A stretch of 64,000 nucleotides of DNA from GCA-002050365 sp038235165. Its GTDB lineage: Bacteria; Acidobacteriota; Blastocatellia; Pyrinomonadales; Pyrinomonadaceae. A program made the position numbers and the translations under genes. Location of the stretch: assembly GCA_038235165.1 (NCBI GenBank), contig JBBSUG010000006.1:62001-126000 (forward strand). The letters are read 5' to 3'. Below are positions 18,088 to 27,415 of this stretch, in pieces (within the stretch, counting starts at the first letter, position 1; every line of letters starts with the position of its first letter). Under the pieces are notes generated by a model that was given only the letters and a program-made list of their open reading frames with translations, was not told where the DNA came from and made no database searches.

Positions 18088-18765
18088 ATGAAGATCGCTT
18101 TGAGTTTTTTCATCTTGTTTCATTGTGTCGGTGCGGGCAGCTGTTAAACCTGTAAAGAACGCTATGACGCGCAGCTAGATAAGTGTGTAAAACATGGTCA
18201 CGAAGATACGGTTGTCGGCGCACAGTGTTTGGAAAATCTTCTTAAAAAGTATCCAAACGAAGTTTTTGCAAATATATTTTTAGCAAGGATATATAAAAGG
18301 TCAAACCAATTGGACGAAGCCGAAAAAACGATAAACATTTTTATATCGCAATATCCTACGGACAGTTCGGGTTACGATGAGCGGTGTCAGATTTTGGGAG
18401 ATAAAAATAATATTCTGGCGGCACTAACAGCTTGTATGTCAGCCATTCGGCTGGAACCTGAAAATCTGAGTTGTCAAAGAGATTACGCATCTGTCAAACA
18501 GAAATTAGGTGATGCTTCGGGGGCTGAAGCTATTTACAAACAGATGTTGTCGAAAAATCCGGGCGACACTTCGACGCTTCTCGATCTCGGAATATTATAT
18601 GAAAAAACGAATCGGCTCGATGAAGCAATCGAAATTTACGAAAAAATGCTGACACTCGACTTCGAATTCAAGGATAAGCTCAAAATAGGCATTGATAAGT
18701 TGAAAGCGAGAAGAGAAAAACAGTTGAAAGAAGAAATACCGAAATCAAAGGCGGCAGGCAATTAA
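18088..18765 (+). pseudogene. TPR lipoprotein gene interrupted by an in-frame TAA
   Basis: The frame begins at ATG 18088 with a signal peptide (KIALSFFILFHCVGAGSC), hits TAA at 18145-18147 (codon 20), and then continues without further stops to 18765 as TCKERYDAQLDKC and a series of TPR helices (LARIYKRSNQLDEAEKTI, LGILYEKTNRLDEAIEIYEK). No ATG or GTG exists between the stop and the TPRs; only a TTG at 18229. The neighbouring gene, a similar TPR lipoprotein, reads SCQNKP at the matching place, so a single CAA-to-TAA change is the simplest explanation. Either a recent pseudogene or a sequencing error. Confidence 0.7.
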
Positions 18766-18876
18766 CGATAATAAAGGTTGCGCGTCGAAAGAATGCTTGT
18801 GATAAATAACCTGATGCCCGACATCGCCGGTTCGCTTTCAAAGCGAAAAGAGCAGGCAATTTGTAAAAGCATAAAT

Positions 18877-19791
18877 ATGAATAATGTAAAAAGCCATCTA
18901 CTCTATTTTTCATTTCTGATGTTTATCAGTGCCGGGATTATGCTGAATACTTCCTGTCAAAACAAACCGAAAACTGCTGATCTGGCACTTGAGCAGTGTC
19001 AGAAATTACTTGATAAAGACGATTTTGCCGCAGCGACCGGATGTTATGAAACATCAGCTAATGATTTTCCAGACCGGGCGCAGGAAATTGCCCGAACCGG
19101 CAGCGATGGTGTTTTAAACAAGTGTTTTGAACTTTTCGACAAGAAAAAATACGAACAATCTCTTATTTGCATTGATCCGGCAGCAGTTCTCAACGCTGAA
19201 AATGCAAGTTTTGCGCCCGACGATCCTCGTTTGTATTTTTTACTTGCCGACGTTTTTGTACGACATAAGTTTGTTATGAAAAGTCACGAAGCAAGAGTTA
19301 AATTATTTGACCGCGCCGAAAAAGCGGTTAATCTGGGACTTGAATTAGACCATGACAATGCAGCGGGACATTGGATTTTAGGAGAAATTCTATCGGAAAA
19401 ACCTGACTCTCAAAAAGCGGAAGCCGAATTCAGAAAAGTAATAAAACTCTCCCCCGAATCTAACACTTACTGGATAAAACTCGCTGACAAACAAATGGGT
19501 TCCAGCCAAAATTGGGATGCCGTCACCAGTTACAATCAAGCCTTGTTAAAAGACCCCGAAAATGCGTTTGTGCTTTATGAATTGGGTTCGTTATATGAAA
19601 GACTCGACAGAATTGACGAGACTGTTTTGTCGTATGAAAAACTGCTCAAAATTCCGCCGGAACACATTGATGAAAAATTGCAGGATGAAGTTGACGAAGC
19701 ACGGCAGAGTTTGAAAATGTTGAATCTGCGGCGCGGCGATGAAAAACAAAGTAAACAAAAAGTCAAAAACGAATATTCTATGTCACAGTAA
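18877..19791 (+). CDS. TPR-repeat lipoprotein
   Basis: The ATG at 18877 gives a lipoprotein signal peptide (HLLYFSFLMFISAGIM then NTSC), preferred over the upstream ATG at 18778, whose extra residues are charged. The mature protein of about 280 residues carries tetratricopeptide repeats (AAGHWILGEILSEKPDSQKA, AFVLYELGSLYERLDRIDET) and ends in a basic tail. TPRs mediate protein contacts; no specific role can be assigned. It is a diverged paralog of the interrupted gene directly upstream, about 110 bases away. Confidence 0.78.
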   Translation: MNNVKSHLLYFSFLMFISAGIMLNTSCQNKPKTADLALEQCQKLLDKDDFAAATGCYETSANDFPDRAQEIARTGSDGVLNKCFELFDKKKYEQSLICIDPAAVLNAENASFAPDDPRLYFLLADVFVRHKFVMKSHEARVKLFDRAEKAVNLGLELDHDNAAGHWILGEILSEKPDSQKAEAEFRKVIKLSPESNTYWIKLADKQMGSSQNWDAVTSYNQALLKDPENAFVLYELGSLYERLDRIDETVLSYEKLLKIPPEHIDEKLQDEVDEARQSLKMLNLRRGDEKQSKQKVKNEYSMSQ

Positions 19792-20109
19792 AATTTGAAA
19801 TTGACCTTGTGCATGATGAATTTGTTGTAAAAGCAACTCTTTGAAAAATGTTTTTCCCGGAAATCCTTGTATCTCGTTTTAAGACAAAGTGTTTAGAATA
19901 GCTTGTCGGTCTTGACATTAACAGTTTTTTGTCGTGTTTCTTGCCTCCGACCGTTTTTGATAAATTGGTGCTAATCCACACTTTATAATGTTTGCGTCAG
20001 GGAAATTTTGACAAATAAGATTTAACATAGTCAGGCTTGACGCTGAAATCTTTTTTCGTTATTCTGTTTGTTCGCGTTTTGGCGGAAATTTTAAATAAAG
20101 CAGGCAATT
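19792..20109. other. Intergenic leader region before the ribosomal operon
   Basis: No gene is seen in this 318-base AT-rich stretch. Its 3' part holds the promoter for rplM (20037-20065). Two other promoter-like words occur, TTGACA at 19912 and TATAAT at 19984, but without good partners. Confidence 0.5.
20037..20065 (+). promoter_or_regulatory. Sigma-70-type promoter of the rplM operon
   Basis: TTGACG (20037-20042) and TATTCT (20060-20065) are separated by 17 bases, 45 bases before the rplM start codon. Confidence 0.65.
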
Positions 20110-20553
20110 ATGAGTACTTATTTTCCAAGCGGAAAGGGTTTGGCGGACAACCGCAAATGGTTTGTGGTTGACGCACACGGCAAAACTGTCGGTCGGCTGG
20201 CAACTGAAGTTGCACGGATGCTGACGGGTAAAAATAATCCGGCGTGGACACCATTTTTAGATATGGGCGATCACGTTGTTGTTATTAACGCGCGTCACGC
20301 CATTTTTAAAGGGTCGAAAAACGACCAGAAAATGTATCGGCGGCACACACTTTACCCGGGCGGTCTTCGTGAAGTGACCGTTAAGGATATGTTTATTAAA
20401 AACCCCGAAAGAGTTATTGAATTGGCGGTTAAAGGAATGGTTCCGAAAACCAAACTCGGAAAAGCGATGATCAAAAAACTCAAAGTTTACGCCGACGGCG
20501 ATCATCGCCACGCCGCCCAAAATCCGCAAAGCATCGAAATCGAAACTAAATAA
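20110..20553 (+). CDS. rplM: 50S ribosomal protein L13
   Basis: The 147-residue product is a full-length L13, an early-assembly protein of the large subunit. The characteristic VVDAHGKTVGRLATEVARML lies near residue 17, and the YRRHTLYPGGLREV and VKGMVPKTKLGKAMIKKLKVY blocks are intact. It heads the translation operon and is followed, as in most bacteria, by rpsI. A promoter is visible 45 bases upstream. Confidence 0.98.
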   Translation: MSTYFPSGKGLADNRKWFVVDAHGKTVGRLATEVARMLTGKNNPAWTPFLDMGDHVVVINARHAIFKGSKNDQKMYRRHTLYPGGLREVTVKDMFIKNPERVIELAVKGMVPKTKLGKAMIKKLKVYADGDHRHAAQNPQSIEIETK

Positions 20554-20557
20554 AAAC

Positions 20558-20619
20558 GGTTAAAGGTTTAAGGCTCAAAATTTAAATAATATTGAACTTG
20601 AACCTTAAACATTGAACCC
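20558..20619. repeat. Word-type inverted repeat between rplM and rpsI (family member A)
   Basis: Left arm (20558-20583) is built from GGTTAAAGGTTTAAGG; right arm (20592-20619) from TTGAACTTGAACCTTAAAC. They pair imperfectly around a short loop. See the finding on the intergenic repeat family. Confidence 0.7.
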
Positions 20620-20627
20620 AAAGAAAT

Positions 20628-21020
20628 ATGGCAGACATTCAGTATTACGGCACGGGACGCAGAAAAACTTCGACGGCGCGTGTTTATTTGCGTCCGGGAA
20701 GCGGCGCGTTAATCGTCAATCGGCGCAATTTTGAAGAGTATTTTCCGAATGAAGCACTGCGAATGATTATTCATCAACCGCTTCGTTTGACGGATACAAC
20801 CGGAAAATTTGATATTTTAGTCAATGTCAAAGGCGGCGGAACCGCCGGTCAAGCCGGTGCGGTGCGTCACGGCATCACCCGCGCTCTGATGGAATATAAC
20901 GCGGATCTGCGTCCGGCGTTGAAAAAAGCGGGACTTGTTACACGTGACCCGCGCCAGAAAGAGCGTAAAAAATACGGTCAGAAAGGTGCGCGTGCGCGGT
21001 TCCAATTTTCGAAACGCTAA
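20628..21020 (+). CDS. rpsI: 30S ribosomal protein S9
   Basis: S9 binds the 16S rRNA head and reaches the P-site tRNA with its C-terminal tail. The 130-residue sequence has YYGTGRRKTSTARVYLRPG at the N-terminus and the invariant ending ARARFQFSKR. Length is typical. It follows rplM with a repeat element in between, and another repeat element separates it from rpsB. Confidence 0.98.
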   Translation: MADIQYYGTGRRKTSTARVYLRPGSGALIVNRRNFEEYFPNEALRMIIHQPLRLTDTTGKFDILVNVKGGGTAGQAGAVRHGITRALMEYNADLRPALKKAGLVTRDPRQKERKKYGQKGARARFQFSKR

Positions 21021-21024
21021 TTCG

Positions 21025-21126
21025 ATTTTGGATTTTAGATTTTTGACCGGATTCAAGAATGAAAGAGATATATTTGTATTTCTCGCCATTCAACCGAAAA
21101 CCGGCAATCTAAAATCCAAAATTATT
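21025..21126. repeat. Word-type inverted repeat between rpsI and rpsB (family member B)
   Basis: Left arm ATTTTGGATTTTAGATTTTT plus GACCGG (21025-21050) is matched by CCGGCAATCTAAAATCCAAA and ATTATT (21101-21126), nearly perfect over about 22 bp with a 50-base loop. Confidence 0.8.
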
Positions 21127-21209
21127 AAACCATTGTCGCAACCCTTTTGGTTGATCCGGCGTGTTGCGGCGAGTACAAGAAAACCAATAAGTTGAGGAGA
21201 TTTTAAATT

Positions 21210-22358
21210 TTGGCTACAGTTACAATGAAGGAACTGCTCGAAGCGGGCGTTCACTTTGGTCATCAGGTGCGGCGTTGGAATCCGAAAATGAAAGAGTATA
21301 TTTTCGGTGAACGCAACGGCATTTATATTATTGACCTGCAAAAAACACAAAAACTTTTCCGCGATGCACTTAACTATGTGCAGGAAGCAGTAACGGAAAA
21401 ACCTAATCTTAAAATTTTATTCGTCGGCACCAAACGTCAGGCGCAGGATGCGATCAAAGAAGAAGCCGAACGCTGTGGACAGTTTTACGTCAATAACCGC
21501 TGGCTCGGCGGGTTGATGACCAATCTCCAAACCGTGCAGAAATCGGTTAAGAAGATGAAGGACATCGAAGGAATGAAGGAAGACGGCCGCTTTGAAATGC
21601 TTACGAAAAAAGAGCGTTTACAGCTTGACCGCCAACACGAAGGTTTAATGAAGAATCTCGCCGGTATTCGTGATATGAACGGACTGCCGGATATGCTTTT
21701 CATCATTGACGTTCGTAAGGAAGACATCGCCGTTGCCGAAGCCAATCGGCTCGACATTCCGGTCGTCGCGGTCGTTGACACGAACTGTTCACCGGAAGGT
21801 ATTGACCAAGTTATTCCGGGTAACGACGATGCGCTTCGAGCTATTCGTTTGTTTACTTCGCGCATTGCTGATGCGATTTTGGAAGGTAAAAACATTGCCA
21901 CCGAAGGGATGGGCGTTCAAACTGCTGACGATTCGGACGAAAATGAAAACGCAGATGATTCGTCGGTTTCTGTGGATGAGAATGAAGGTGATGATAACAC
22001 GGGAAGATTGCCGGAAGCGTCGCCGACCAAGAAAGACGTGATGATGGAAGATGCTAAAAAGTCTTCGGATGTTGAAATTAATATCGCTGATAAATCAGTG
22101 GCAACTGCCAAAGCGACCCATCCAATTTCAACTGCGCCGACGACCAAAGGTAAGAGCGTTCCCGAAGTTGCCGGAGCATTTGGCGACGAAGGAAAACCTT
22201 CCGATGTCAAGTCGCAAATTGAATCATCAGCTTCGGAAGATATGGCGAAAATTGTCACCAAGGATGCACTGGTGACGGCGACCACGCAGTTGGAATTGAC
22301 TGATGAGCAAAAAGAGATGATTAAGCAAGAGGAAACAACCGAAGCGACAGCTAGTTAG
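21210..22358 (+). CDS. rpsB: 30S ribosomal protein S2 with long acidic C-terminal extension
   Basis: The first ~230 residues are canonical S2 (TMKELLEAGVHFGHQ, RWNPKMKEYIFGERNGIYII, NNRWLGGLMTN). The start is a TTG at 21210, chosen because GAGGAG lies about ten bases upstream and S2 normally has a few residues before MKELLEAG. After residue ~235 a low-complexity tail of roughly 150 residues, rich in Asp, Glu, Ser, Thr and Ala, makes the protein 382 aa, against about 230-260 in most bacteria. The tail has no recognised fold and is probably disordered. It is followed by an internal terminator-like hairpin before tsf. Confidence 0.95.
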   Translation: MATVTMKELLEAGVHFGHQVRRWNPKMKEYIFGERNGIYIIDLQKTQKLFRDALNYVQEAVTEKPNLKILFVGTKRQAQDAIKEEAERCGQFYVNNRWLGGLMTNLQTVQKSVKKMKDIEGMKEDGRFEMLTKKERLQLDRQHEGLMKNLAGIRDMNGLPDMLFIIDVRKEDIAVAEANRLDIPVVAVVDTNCSPEGIDQVIPGNDDALRAIRLFTSRIADAILEGKNIATEGMGVQTADDSDENENADDSSVSVDENEGDDNTGRLPEASPTKKDVMMEDAKKSSDVEINIADKSVATAKATHPISTAPTTKGKSVPEVAGAFGDEGKPSDVKSQIESSASEDMAKIVTKDALVTATTQLELTDEQKEMIKQEETTEATAS

Positions 22359-22380
22359 ACAGTTAATTTTCATCTCGCAG

Positions 22381-22426
22381 GCGTAGCTGGTTTCCGTTGA
22401 ATAACGAAAACAGGCTGCGCTTTTTT
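22381..22426 (+). terminator. Terminator or attenuator between rpsB and tsf
   Basis: An 18-base arm (22381-22398) pairs with 22403-22420 with two mismatches and a GAAT loop, followed by six T residues. Because tsf follows in the same direction, it probably tunes expression of downstream genes. Confidence 0.75.
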
Positions 22427-22461
22427 ATAAAAAGTATAACAAATTTTTTTTGGAGCAAATA

Positions 22462-23127
22462 ATGTCAGAAATCAAAGCAAGCGCGGTCAAAGATCTGCGC
22501 GAAAAAACGGGCGCGGGAATGGTAGATTGTAAAAACGCGCTGGTCGAAGCGAACGGCGATGTCGAACAGGCAGTCGAAATTCTTCGCAAAAAAGGAATGG
22601 CGACGGCGGACAAAAAAGCCGGTCGCGTGACGGCGGAAGGCGCGGTCGGTTCGTATATTCATATGGGCGGAAAAGTCGGTGTGATGGTCGAAATCAACTG
22701 CGAAAGCGATTTTGTTGCGCGCGGCGAAGAATTTCAGCAATTGGTTAAGGACGTAGCGATGCACGTTGCCGCATCAGACCCGCAGTATCTGCGGCGCGAA
22801 GATGTTCCGGCAGAAGAATTGGAAAAAGAACGCGAAATTTTGCGCGATCAACTCAAAAACGATACGAAAAATGCGAACAAGCCTGCTGACGTGATAGATA
22901 AAATTATCGAAGGACGTGTCAACAAATATTATGAAGATAATGTTTTGCTTGATCAGGCATTTGTCAAAGATCCGTCGAAAACGATCGGTGAACTGGTTGC
23001 CGAGAAAATAGCTTCGATCAAAGAAAATATCACGGTGCGCCGGTACACGCGCTATAAGATGGGTGAAGGCATCGAGAAAAAAGTGGATGATTTCGCCGCC
23101 GAAGTTGCTTCGATGGTTGGAAATTAA
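22462..23127 (+). CDS. tsf: Translation elongation factor Ts
   Basis: EF-Ts exchanges GDP for GTP on EF-Tu. The start at 22462 follows a GGAG ribosome binding site; an upstream in-frame TTG at 22450 overlaps that site and is rejected. The N-terminal UBA-like domain (VKDLREKTGAGMVDCKNAL) and the core dimerisation region (GGKVGVMVEINCESDFVAR) are intact. At 221 residues it is a short-form EF-Ts, lacking much of the second core subdomain found in E. coli. Confidence 0.97.
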   Translation: MSEIKASAVKDLREKTGAGMVDCKNALVEANGDVEQAVEILRKKGMATADKKAGRVTAEGAVGSYIHMGGKVGVMVEINCESDFVARGEEFQQLVKDVAMHVAASDPQYLRREDVPAEELEKEREILRDQLKNDTKNANKPADVIDKIIEGRVNKYYEDNVLLDQAFVKDPSKTIGELVAEKIASIKENITVRRYTRYKMGEGIEKKVDDFAAEVASMVGN

Positions 23128-23139
23128 TTTGAAACGTAG

Positions 23140-23167
23140 AAAAGCCCAAAGTTGTTTGGGCTTTTTT
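23140..23167 (+). terminator. Rho-independent terminator after tsf
   Basis: AAAAGCCCAAA (23140-23150), loop GTTG, TTTGGGCTTTT (23155-23165) with a T-run. It lies between tsf and pyrH. Confidence 0.9.
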
Positions 23168-23214
23168 GTTTTCCAGGCTTTTAGCAGACGGTTTTATAAG
23201 TTAAATTCAGAAGT

Positions 23215-23976
<762 letters not shown>

Positions 23977-24059
23977 AGAAAACCGGAAAACGGTAGGATT
24001 TCAACGATAACTCAAAAGTCTATTTGCGATTGACGACCGAAGTTCATTAGAATCGTCGT

Positions 24060-24200
24060 ATGGATGTCCAAACTAAAACAGACACACGCCACGTTTCGCC
24101 CCCGACATTGCGCGAAATCAGGATTTATTACCCGGATTCTGATGGAGAACCGATAGCTGAAATTGAAATATTAAATAAACTTTTACAGGAAAATAATTAA
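24060..24200 (+). CDS. Short ORF resembling the N-terminus of a Uma2-family protein (46 aa)
   Basis: The frame from ATG 24060 to TAA 24200 encodes 46 residues. RIYYPDSDGEPIAEIEILNK resembles the YYP-SDG-P-xE start of Uma2/DUF820 putative endonucleases, whose full length is about 190 residues; the remainder is absent. It could be a gene remnant or a genuine small protein. It lies between pyrH and frr, ending six bases before the frr start codon, so it would be cotranslated with frr. Confidence 0.45.
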   Translation: MDVQTKTDTRHVSPPTLREIRIYYPDSDGEPIAEIEILNKLLQENN

Positions 24201-24206
24201 GAGATT

Positions 24207-24767
24207 ATGAGTGTAGATATTATATTGAAAGAAACAAAACCGAGTATGGAAGCCGTCATTGACGATTTGCAGCGCAAACTTGCCAATGTTCGCACTGGTC
24301 GGGCGAACGTCGGCATTCTCGATGCGGTGACGGTTGATTATTACGGGGTTTCAACGCCGCTTAGTCAAATGGCTTCGATTGCCGTTCCTGAACCGCAGAT
24401 GCTGACCGTTCAGCCGTGGGATGCAACGCAGATCGGCGCGATTGAGAAAGCGATAAATTTGGCAAACCTCGGAATGAATCCTTCAAATGACGGAAAAATT
24501 ATCAGACTTTCAGTTCCTGCGATGAACGAAGAACGCCGCCGCGAATTTGCCAAACAAGTCGGAGAAATTGCGGAAGAACACAAAATCGCCATTCGCGGAG
24601 TTCGCCACAGTTCAAATGATTTGCTCAAATCAATGGCGAAAGACAAAGACATTTCCGAAGACGACGAACGTCGCGGAATGGATGAAGTTCAAAAGATGAC
24701 CAACACATACACCGGAAAAATTGATGAACTTGCCAAAAATAAAGAAGAAGAAATTATGAGCGTCTAA
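24207..24767 (+). CDS. frr: Ribosome recycling factor
   Basis: RRF, with EF-G, splits post-termination ribosomes. The 186-residue product has the three-helix bundle typical of the family with the motif DLQRKLANVRTGRANVGILD near residue 21, VEPWDATQIGAIEKAI-like segment VQPWDATQIGAIEKAI and the basic GVRHSSNDLLKSM region. Length is exactly as expected. It is the last gene of the operon; a terminator follows at 24790. Confidence 0.98.
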   Translation: MSVDIILKETKPSMEAVIDDLQRKLANVRTGRANVGILDAVTVDYYGVSTPLSQMASIAVPEPQMLTVQPWDATQIGAIEKAINLANLGMNPSNDGKIIRLSVPAMNEERRREFAKQVGEIAEEHKIAIRGVRHSSNDLLKSMAKDKDISEDDERRGMDEVQKMTNTYTGKIDELAKNKEEEIMSV

Positions 24768-24789
24768 CCGTAATAATTCTGTAAACTTC

Positions 24790-24827
24790 AAGCATAGAGG
24801 GAAATTAATTTCTTCTATGCTTTTTTA
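24790..24827 (+). terminator. Rho-independent terminator of the rplM-frr operon
   Basis: AAGCATAGA...AAATT pairs with AATTTCTTCTATGCTT with a small bulge, followed by six T residues (24821-24826). Confidence 0.88.
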
Positions 24828-24890
24828 TTGAATGATTTTGTAAGATAAAAAAATCGCGTCGAACGGTTCTGCCGATTTACTAAAAGAAGA

Positions 24891-25826
24891 ATGAAGCACA
24901 CAAAAAATTCAACATCTATACTCAAGTCGGTTTTAAATTTCGGATTTACATTTATCTTTGCTGTAATATTTTGTAATTCTGCAACATTTGCTCAAACATT
25001 TAACGAAACAACTTCAAATTTTCGGAAAGTTGTCGAAAAAAAACTATCAAAGATAAAGAAAACCACAAAAATTGACGGAAATTCGGAGAAATTCGGTTTG
25101 AAACTCGAAGACATTTGCCCGATTGACAATGATGCGGTAGCAAAGCGTGTTTTTATAGAATACGGAGCAATTTTCATCGCCGAAAATAATGTCAGACTTC
25201 CGACAAAATGTATATTTAACAATGATCTTGAAGTAAAAACGTATCAAAATGAATCCAAATCTAAAACATTAACTTTCAATAATGTTTCAATAACTTTGCA
25301 GGAACCGGCGATGAATGCTTTGCTGGAAGCGGAAGCGGAAGCGGAAGCGGAAGGTCTAAAAATTACGCCGCGCGGAGGTTCAATCGCCGGTGCGCGTTCT
25401 TATCGCAATACGGAAGTTTTGTGGAATTCGAGATTTCTTCCGGCACTGAATTACTGGGTCAAAAAAGGAAAAATTTCCCGCGAAGATGCGGAAGAAGCAG
25501 GAAAATTACCGATTCACGAACAAATTGCAAAAGTTTTGGAGTGGGAAAATAAAGGTTTTTATTTCAGCAAAGATTTTTCCAAATCAATTCTTTATTCGGT
25601 TGCCGCACCCGGCGCGTCGCAGCATGTTTTTATGCTCGCTTTGGATGTTGTGCAGTTTCCAAATCTGAAAGTGAGAAATATTCTTGCCGAACACGGTTGG
25701 TTCCAAACGGTTAAAAGCGATTTTCCGCATTTTACTTATTTAGGTGTCAAAGAAACCGAATTGCCGCAACTCGGTTTGAAACCGTTTTTGATTGACGGTC
25801 ACAAGTTTTGGCTGACGAATTACTAA
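24891..25826 (+). CDS. Secreted M15-like (VanY/D-Ala-D-Ala carboxypeptidase-like) protein, copy 1
   Basis: A signal peptide (residues ~12-34, ending FAQ) precedes a domain resembling zinc peptidases of family M15. GASQHVFMLALDV gives the Ser-x-His-x6-Asp zinc-ligand pattern and DFPHFTYLGV supplies the last His; the usual catalytic Glu three residues before that His is Asp here, and the usual Gly in the first motif is replaced, so activity is uncertain. A second copy lies at 28225-29010 and shares these substitutions. A run of ggaagc repeats at 25325-25353 encodes Glu-Ala-Glu-Ala in front of ITPRGG. Likely acts on peptidoglycan peptides. Confidence 0.72.
   Translation: MKHTKNSTSILKSVLNFGFTFIFAVIFCNSATFAQTFNETTSNFRKVVEKKLSKIKKTTKIDGNSEKFGLKLEDICPIDNDAVAKRVFIEYGAIFIAENNVRLPTKCIFNNDLEVKTYQNESKSKTLTFNNVSITLQEPAMNALLEAEAEAEAEGLKITPRGGSIAGARSYRNTEVLWNSRFLPALNYWVKKGKISREDAEEAGKLPIHEQIAKVLEWENKGFYFSKDFSKSILYSVAAPGASQHVFMLALDVVQFPNLKVRNILAEHGWFQTVKSDFPHFTYLGVKETELPQLGLKPFLIDGHKFWLTNY
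25325..25353 (+). repeat. Hexanucleotide microsatellite GGAAGC, almost five copies, inside a coding region
   Basis: Four full GGAAGC units and five bases of a fifth run from 25325 to 25353. Each unit adds Glu-Ala, so copy-number change keeps the frame. The paralog at 28225 lacks the expansion. Confidence 0.85.
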
Positions 25827-25828
25827 AA

Positions 25829-25866
25829 AAGCCTGAGATTATTTTCTGATGAAAATATCTCAGGCT
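25829..25866 (-). terminator. Convergent-gene terminator
   Basis: AGCCTGAGAT and GAAAATATCTCAGGCT form a long stem (25830-25846 with 25851-25866). The run of A at 25825-25830 becomes a T-run for the minus-strand L,D-transpeptidase transcript; the plus-strand gene may use it as well. Confidence 0.85.
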
Positions 25867-25886
25867 AACATTTCATTGAGCAAATT

Positions 25887-27305
25887 TTACTTTTCACTCA
25901 AATCAACAGGCGCGGGATAACCTTTTCCTTTGAGTTCGGCAAGATTAAACGACACTCGTTTTTTTCCTTTGATATTTCTCGTCACTTCGCCGGATTCGTC
26001 CTTAGAATCTTTTGAATCTTTACTTTTGGAATTGATGTTTGTCGGCTTATTATTTGCATTTGAATTTTCGGTATTTGAATTACTATTCTCGGAGACTGAT
26101 TCTCCTTTAGCGTTATAAGCCATTTGCTCCAAACCTTTTAAGATGTTTTCGCGGTCTTTTTGATTTAGATTGTCGAAGGAAATTCCGTAACTATCCAAAA
26201 CGCGGCGCAGATTTTCTTCGGTGTTTGTTCCGCGTTCGTAAACATCGCGGTAAATATTTAATTTCCCGCCTTCAACGACGATTGTTTCATAGCGAAGTTC
26301 GACCGGAATCGTCTTCTCTAGTTTTACATCTTTCGTCTCGGTTTTTTGCTTCGCGTAATCCAAAATATCTTGTTGCGTCAACGGATTGCCGGACAACTTT
26401 GTTAAGTTCATCGCAAAATCCTGAATCTGCGAATTGGTTAAACCAACGCAGCCGTGGGAAGCGAACCCGCCGAGTTTTGCTGCTGATTTCCCGCCGTGAA
26501 TCAGCGAAGGAAGTCCGATTGGAATTTTAATCGGTCCCAAAGGATTTGCTGCGCTTCCGGCTTCAATAGTTTTGCCGGCTTCGACTTTGCCTTTTACCCA
26601 AGGTTCGTCCGGCGGTGTCCAAGTCGGATTAAAAATAACGGTTTTCGCCTGACGCAAACCGCTCGGCAGCGGAAATTCAGGATAGCCGATGCCTATTTTA
26701 TAAGATTTGACTAATTTGCCTTCCTGAAACAAATCCATTCGATACGCCGGAGCGTTGACGACAATTCGCGTGTCGGTCGGAACTCCATTGACGCTTGCCG
26801 AATTTTTATCTTCGACATTGTTTGGTTCGTCGCCCCCGTTTGACCAGCGTTGCTGAACAAAATCAAAAACCTTGGCGGCTTTTTCGTCGCCGACAATTTC
26901 ACGAATTTGAGTGCTTGCCCGTTCCATCGCGGCGCGGGTTGATCCGGTATTTCCCGAATCTTCGTCGCCTAAATTTATGACCGCATCGTGCGCGGTTTTC
27001 TTGATTTTGTCAATTTCTTCATCGCTCAACTGAGCATTTGATTTTAGGTCTTTAGAGAAATTCTCGTCCGAAAACATTGCGTCAAGCACAGGCAAAGTAA
27101 CCGGAATTTGCATATTCGGTTCTTTTTTCTTCTCCGTCACAACGGTTGTTTTGGCAGTATTGGTATTTGCCGGAACAGTTTCGACGTTTACATTAGTTGT
27201 GTTACTTTGCGGCGGAACGCAACCGAAAGTCAGCAAAGCAACTGCACACAAAATAAAAAACAAGGCAGATTTGCCGATATAGTTTTTATTAAATTCAGGC
27301 TTCAT
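25887..27305 (-). CDS. L,D-transpeptidase (YkuD family) lipoprotein
   Basis: L,D-transpeptidases make 3-3 peptidoglycan cross-links or attach proteins to the wall. The 472-residue product has a lipoprotein signal (CAVALLTFGC near residue 29), a low-complexity Asn/Thr linker, a helical domain, and a YkuD catalytic domain around residues 165-300 with the signature HGG...SHGCVGL holding the catalytic Cys (the consensus Arg after Val is Gly here). The C-terminal ~90 residues are an Asn/Ser/Lys-rich low-complexity tail. It sits between other cell-wall genes on both sides. Confidence 0.88.
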   Translation of the reverse strand: MKPEFNKNYIGKSALFFILCAVALLTFGCVPPQSNTTNVNVETVPANTNTAKTTVVTEKKKEPNMQIPVTLPVLDAMFSDENFSKDLKSNAQLSDEEIDKIKKTAHDAVINLGDEDSGNTGSTRAAMERASTQIREIVGDEKAAKVFDFVQQRWSNGGDEPNNVEDKNSASVNGVPTDTRIVVNAPAYRMDLFQEGKLVKSYKIGIGYPEFPLPSGLRQAKTVIFNPTWTPPDEPWVKGKVEAGKTIEAGSAANPLGPIKIPIGLPSLIHGGKSAAKLGGFASHGCVGLTNSQIQDFAMNLTKLSGNPLTQQDILDYAKQKTETKDVKLEKTIPVELRYETIVVEGGKLNIYRDVYERGTNTEENLRRVLDSYGISFDNLNQKDRENILKGLEQMAYNAKGESVSENSNSNTENSNANNKPTNINSKSKDSKDSKDESGEVTRNIKGKKRVSFNLAELKGKGYPAPVDLSEK

Positions 27306-27415
27306 AGTTAATTTTCCTCAGGAATTTGTATTCAATTAGTTTGAATTCTTACAAATTGAAGTATAAGCAACTTTCGTTCCTATACTTACAGATTTATAAT
27401 TTAATCGAAATGTTG

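Noticed and set aside
18778..18876. Longer start for the TPR lipoprotein
   Set aside because: The extra residues are charged and precede a proper lipoprotein signal peptide that begins at 18877.
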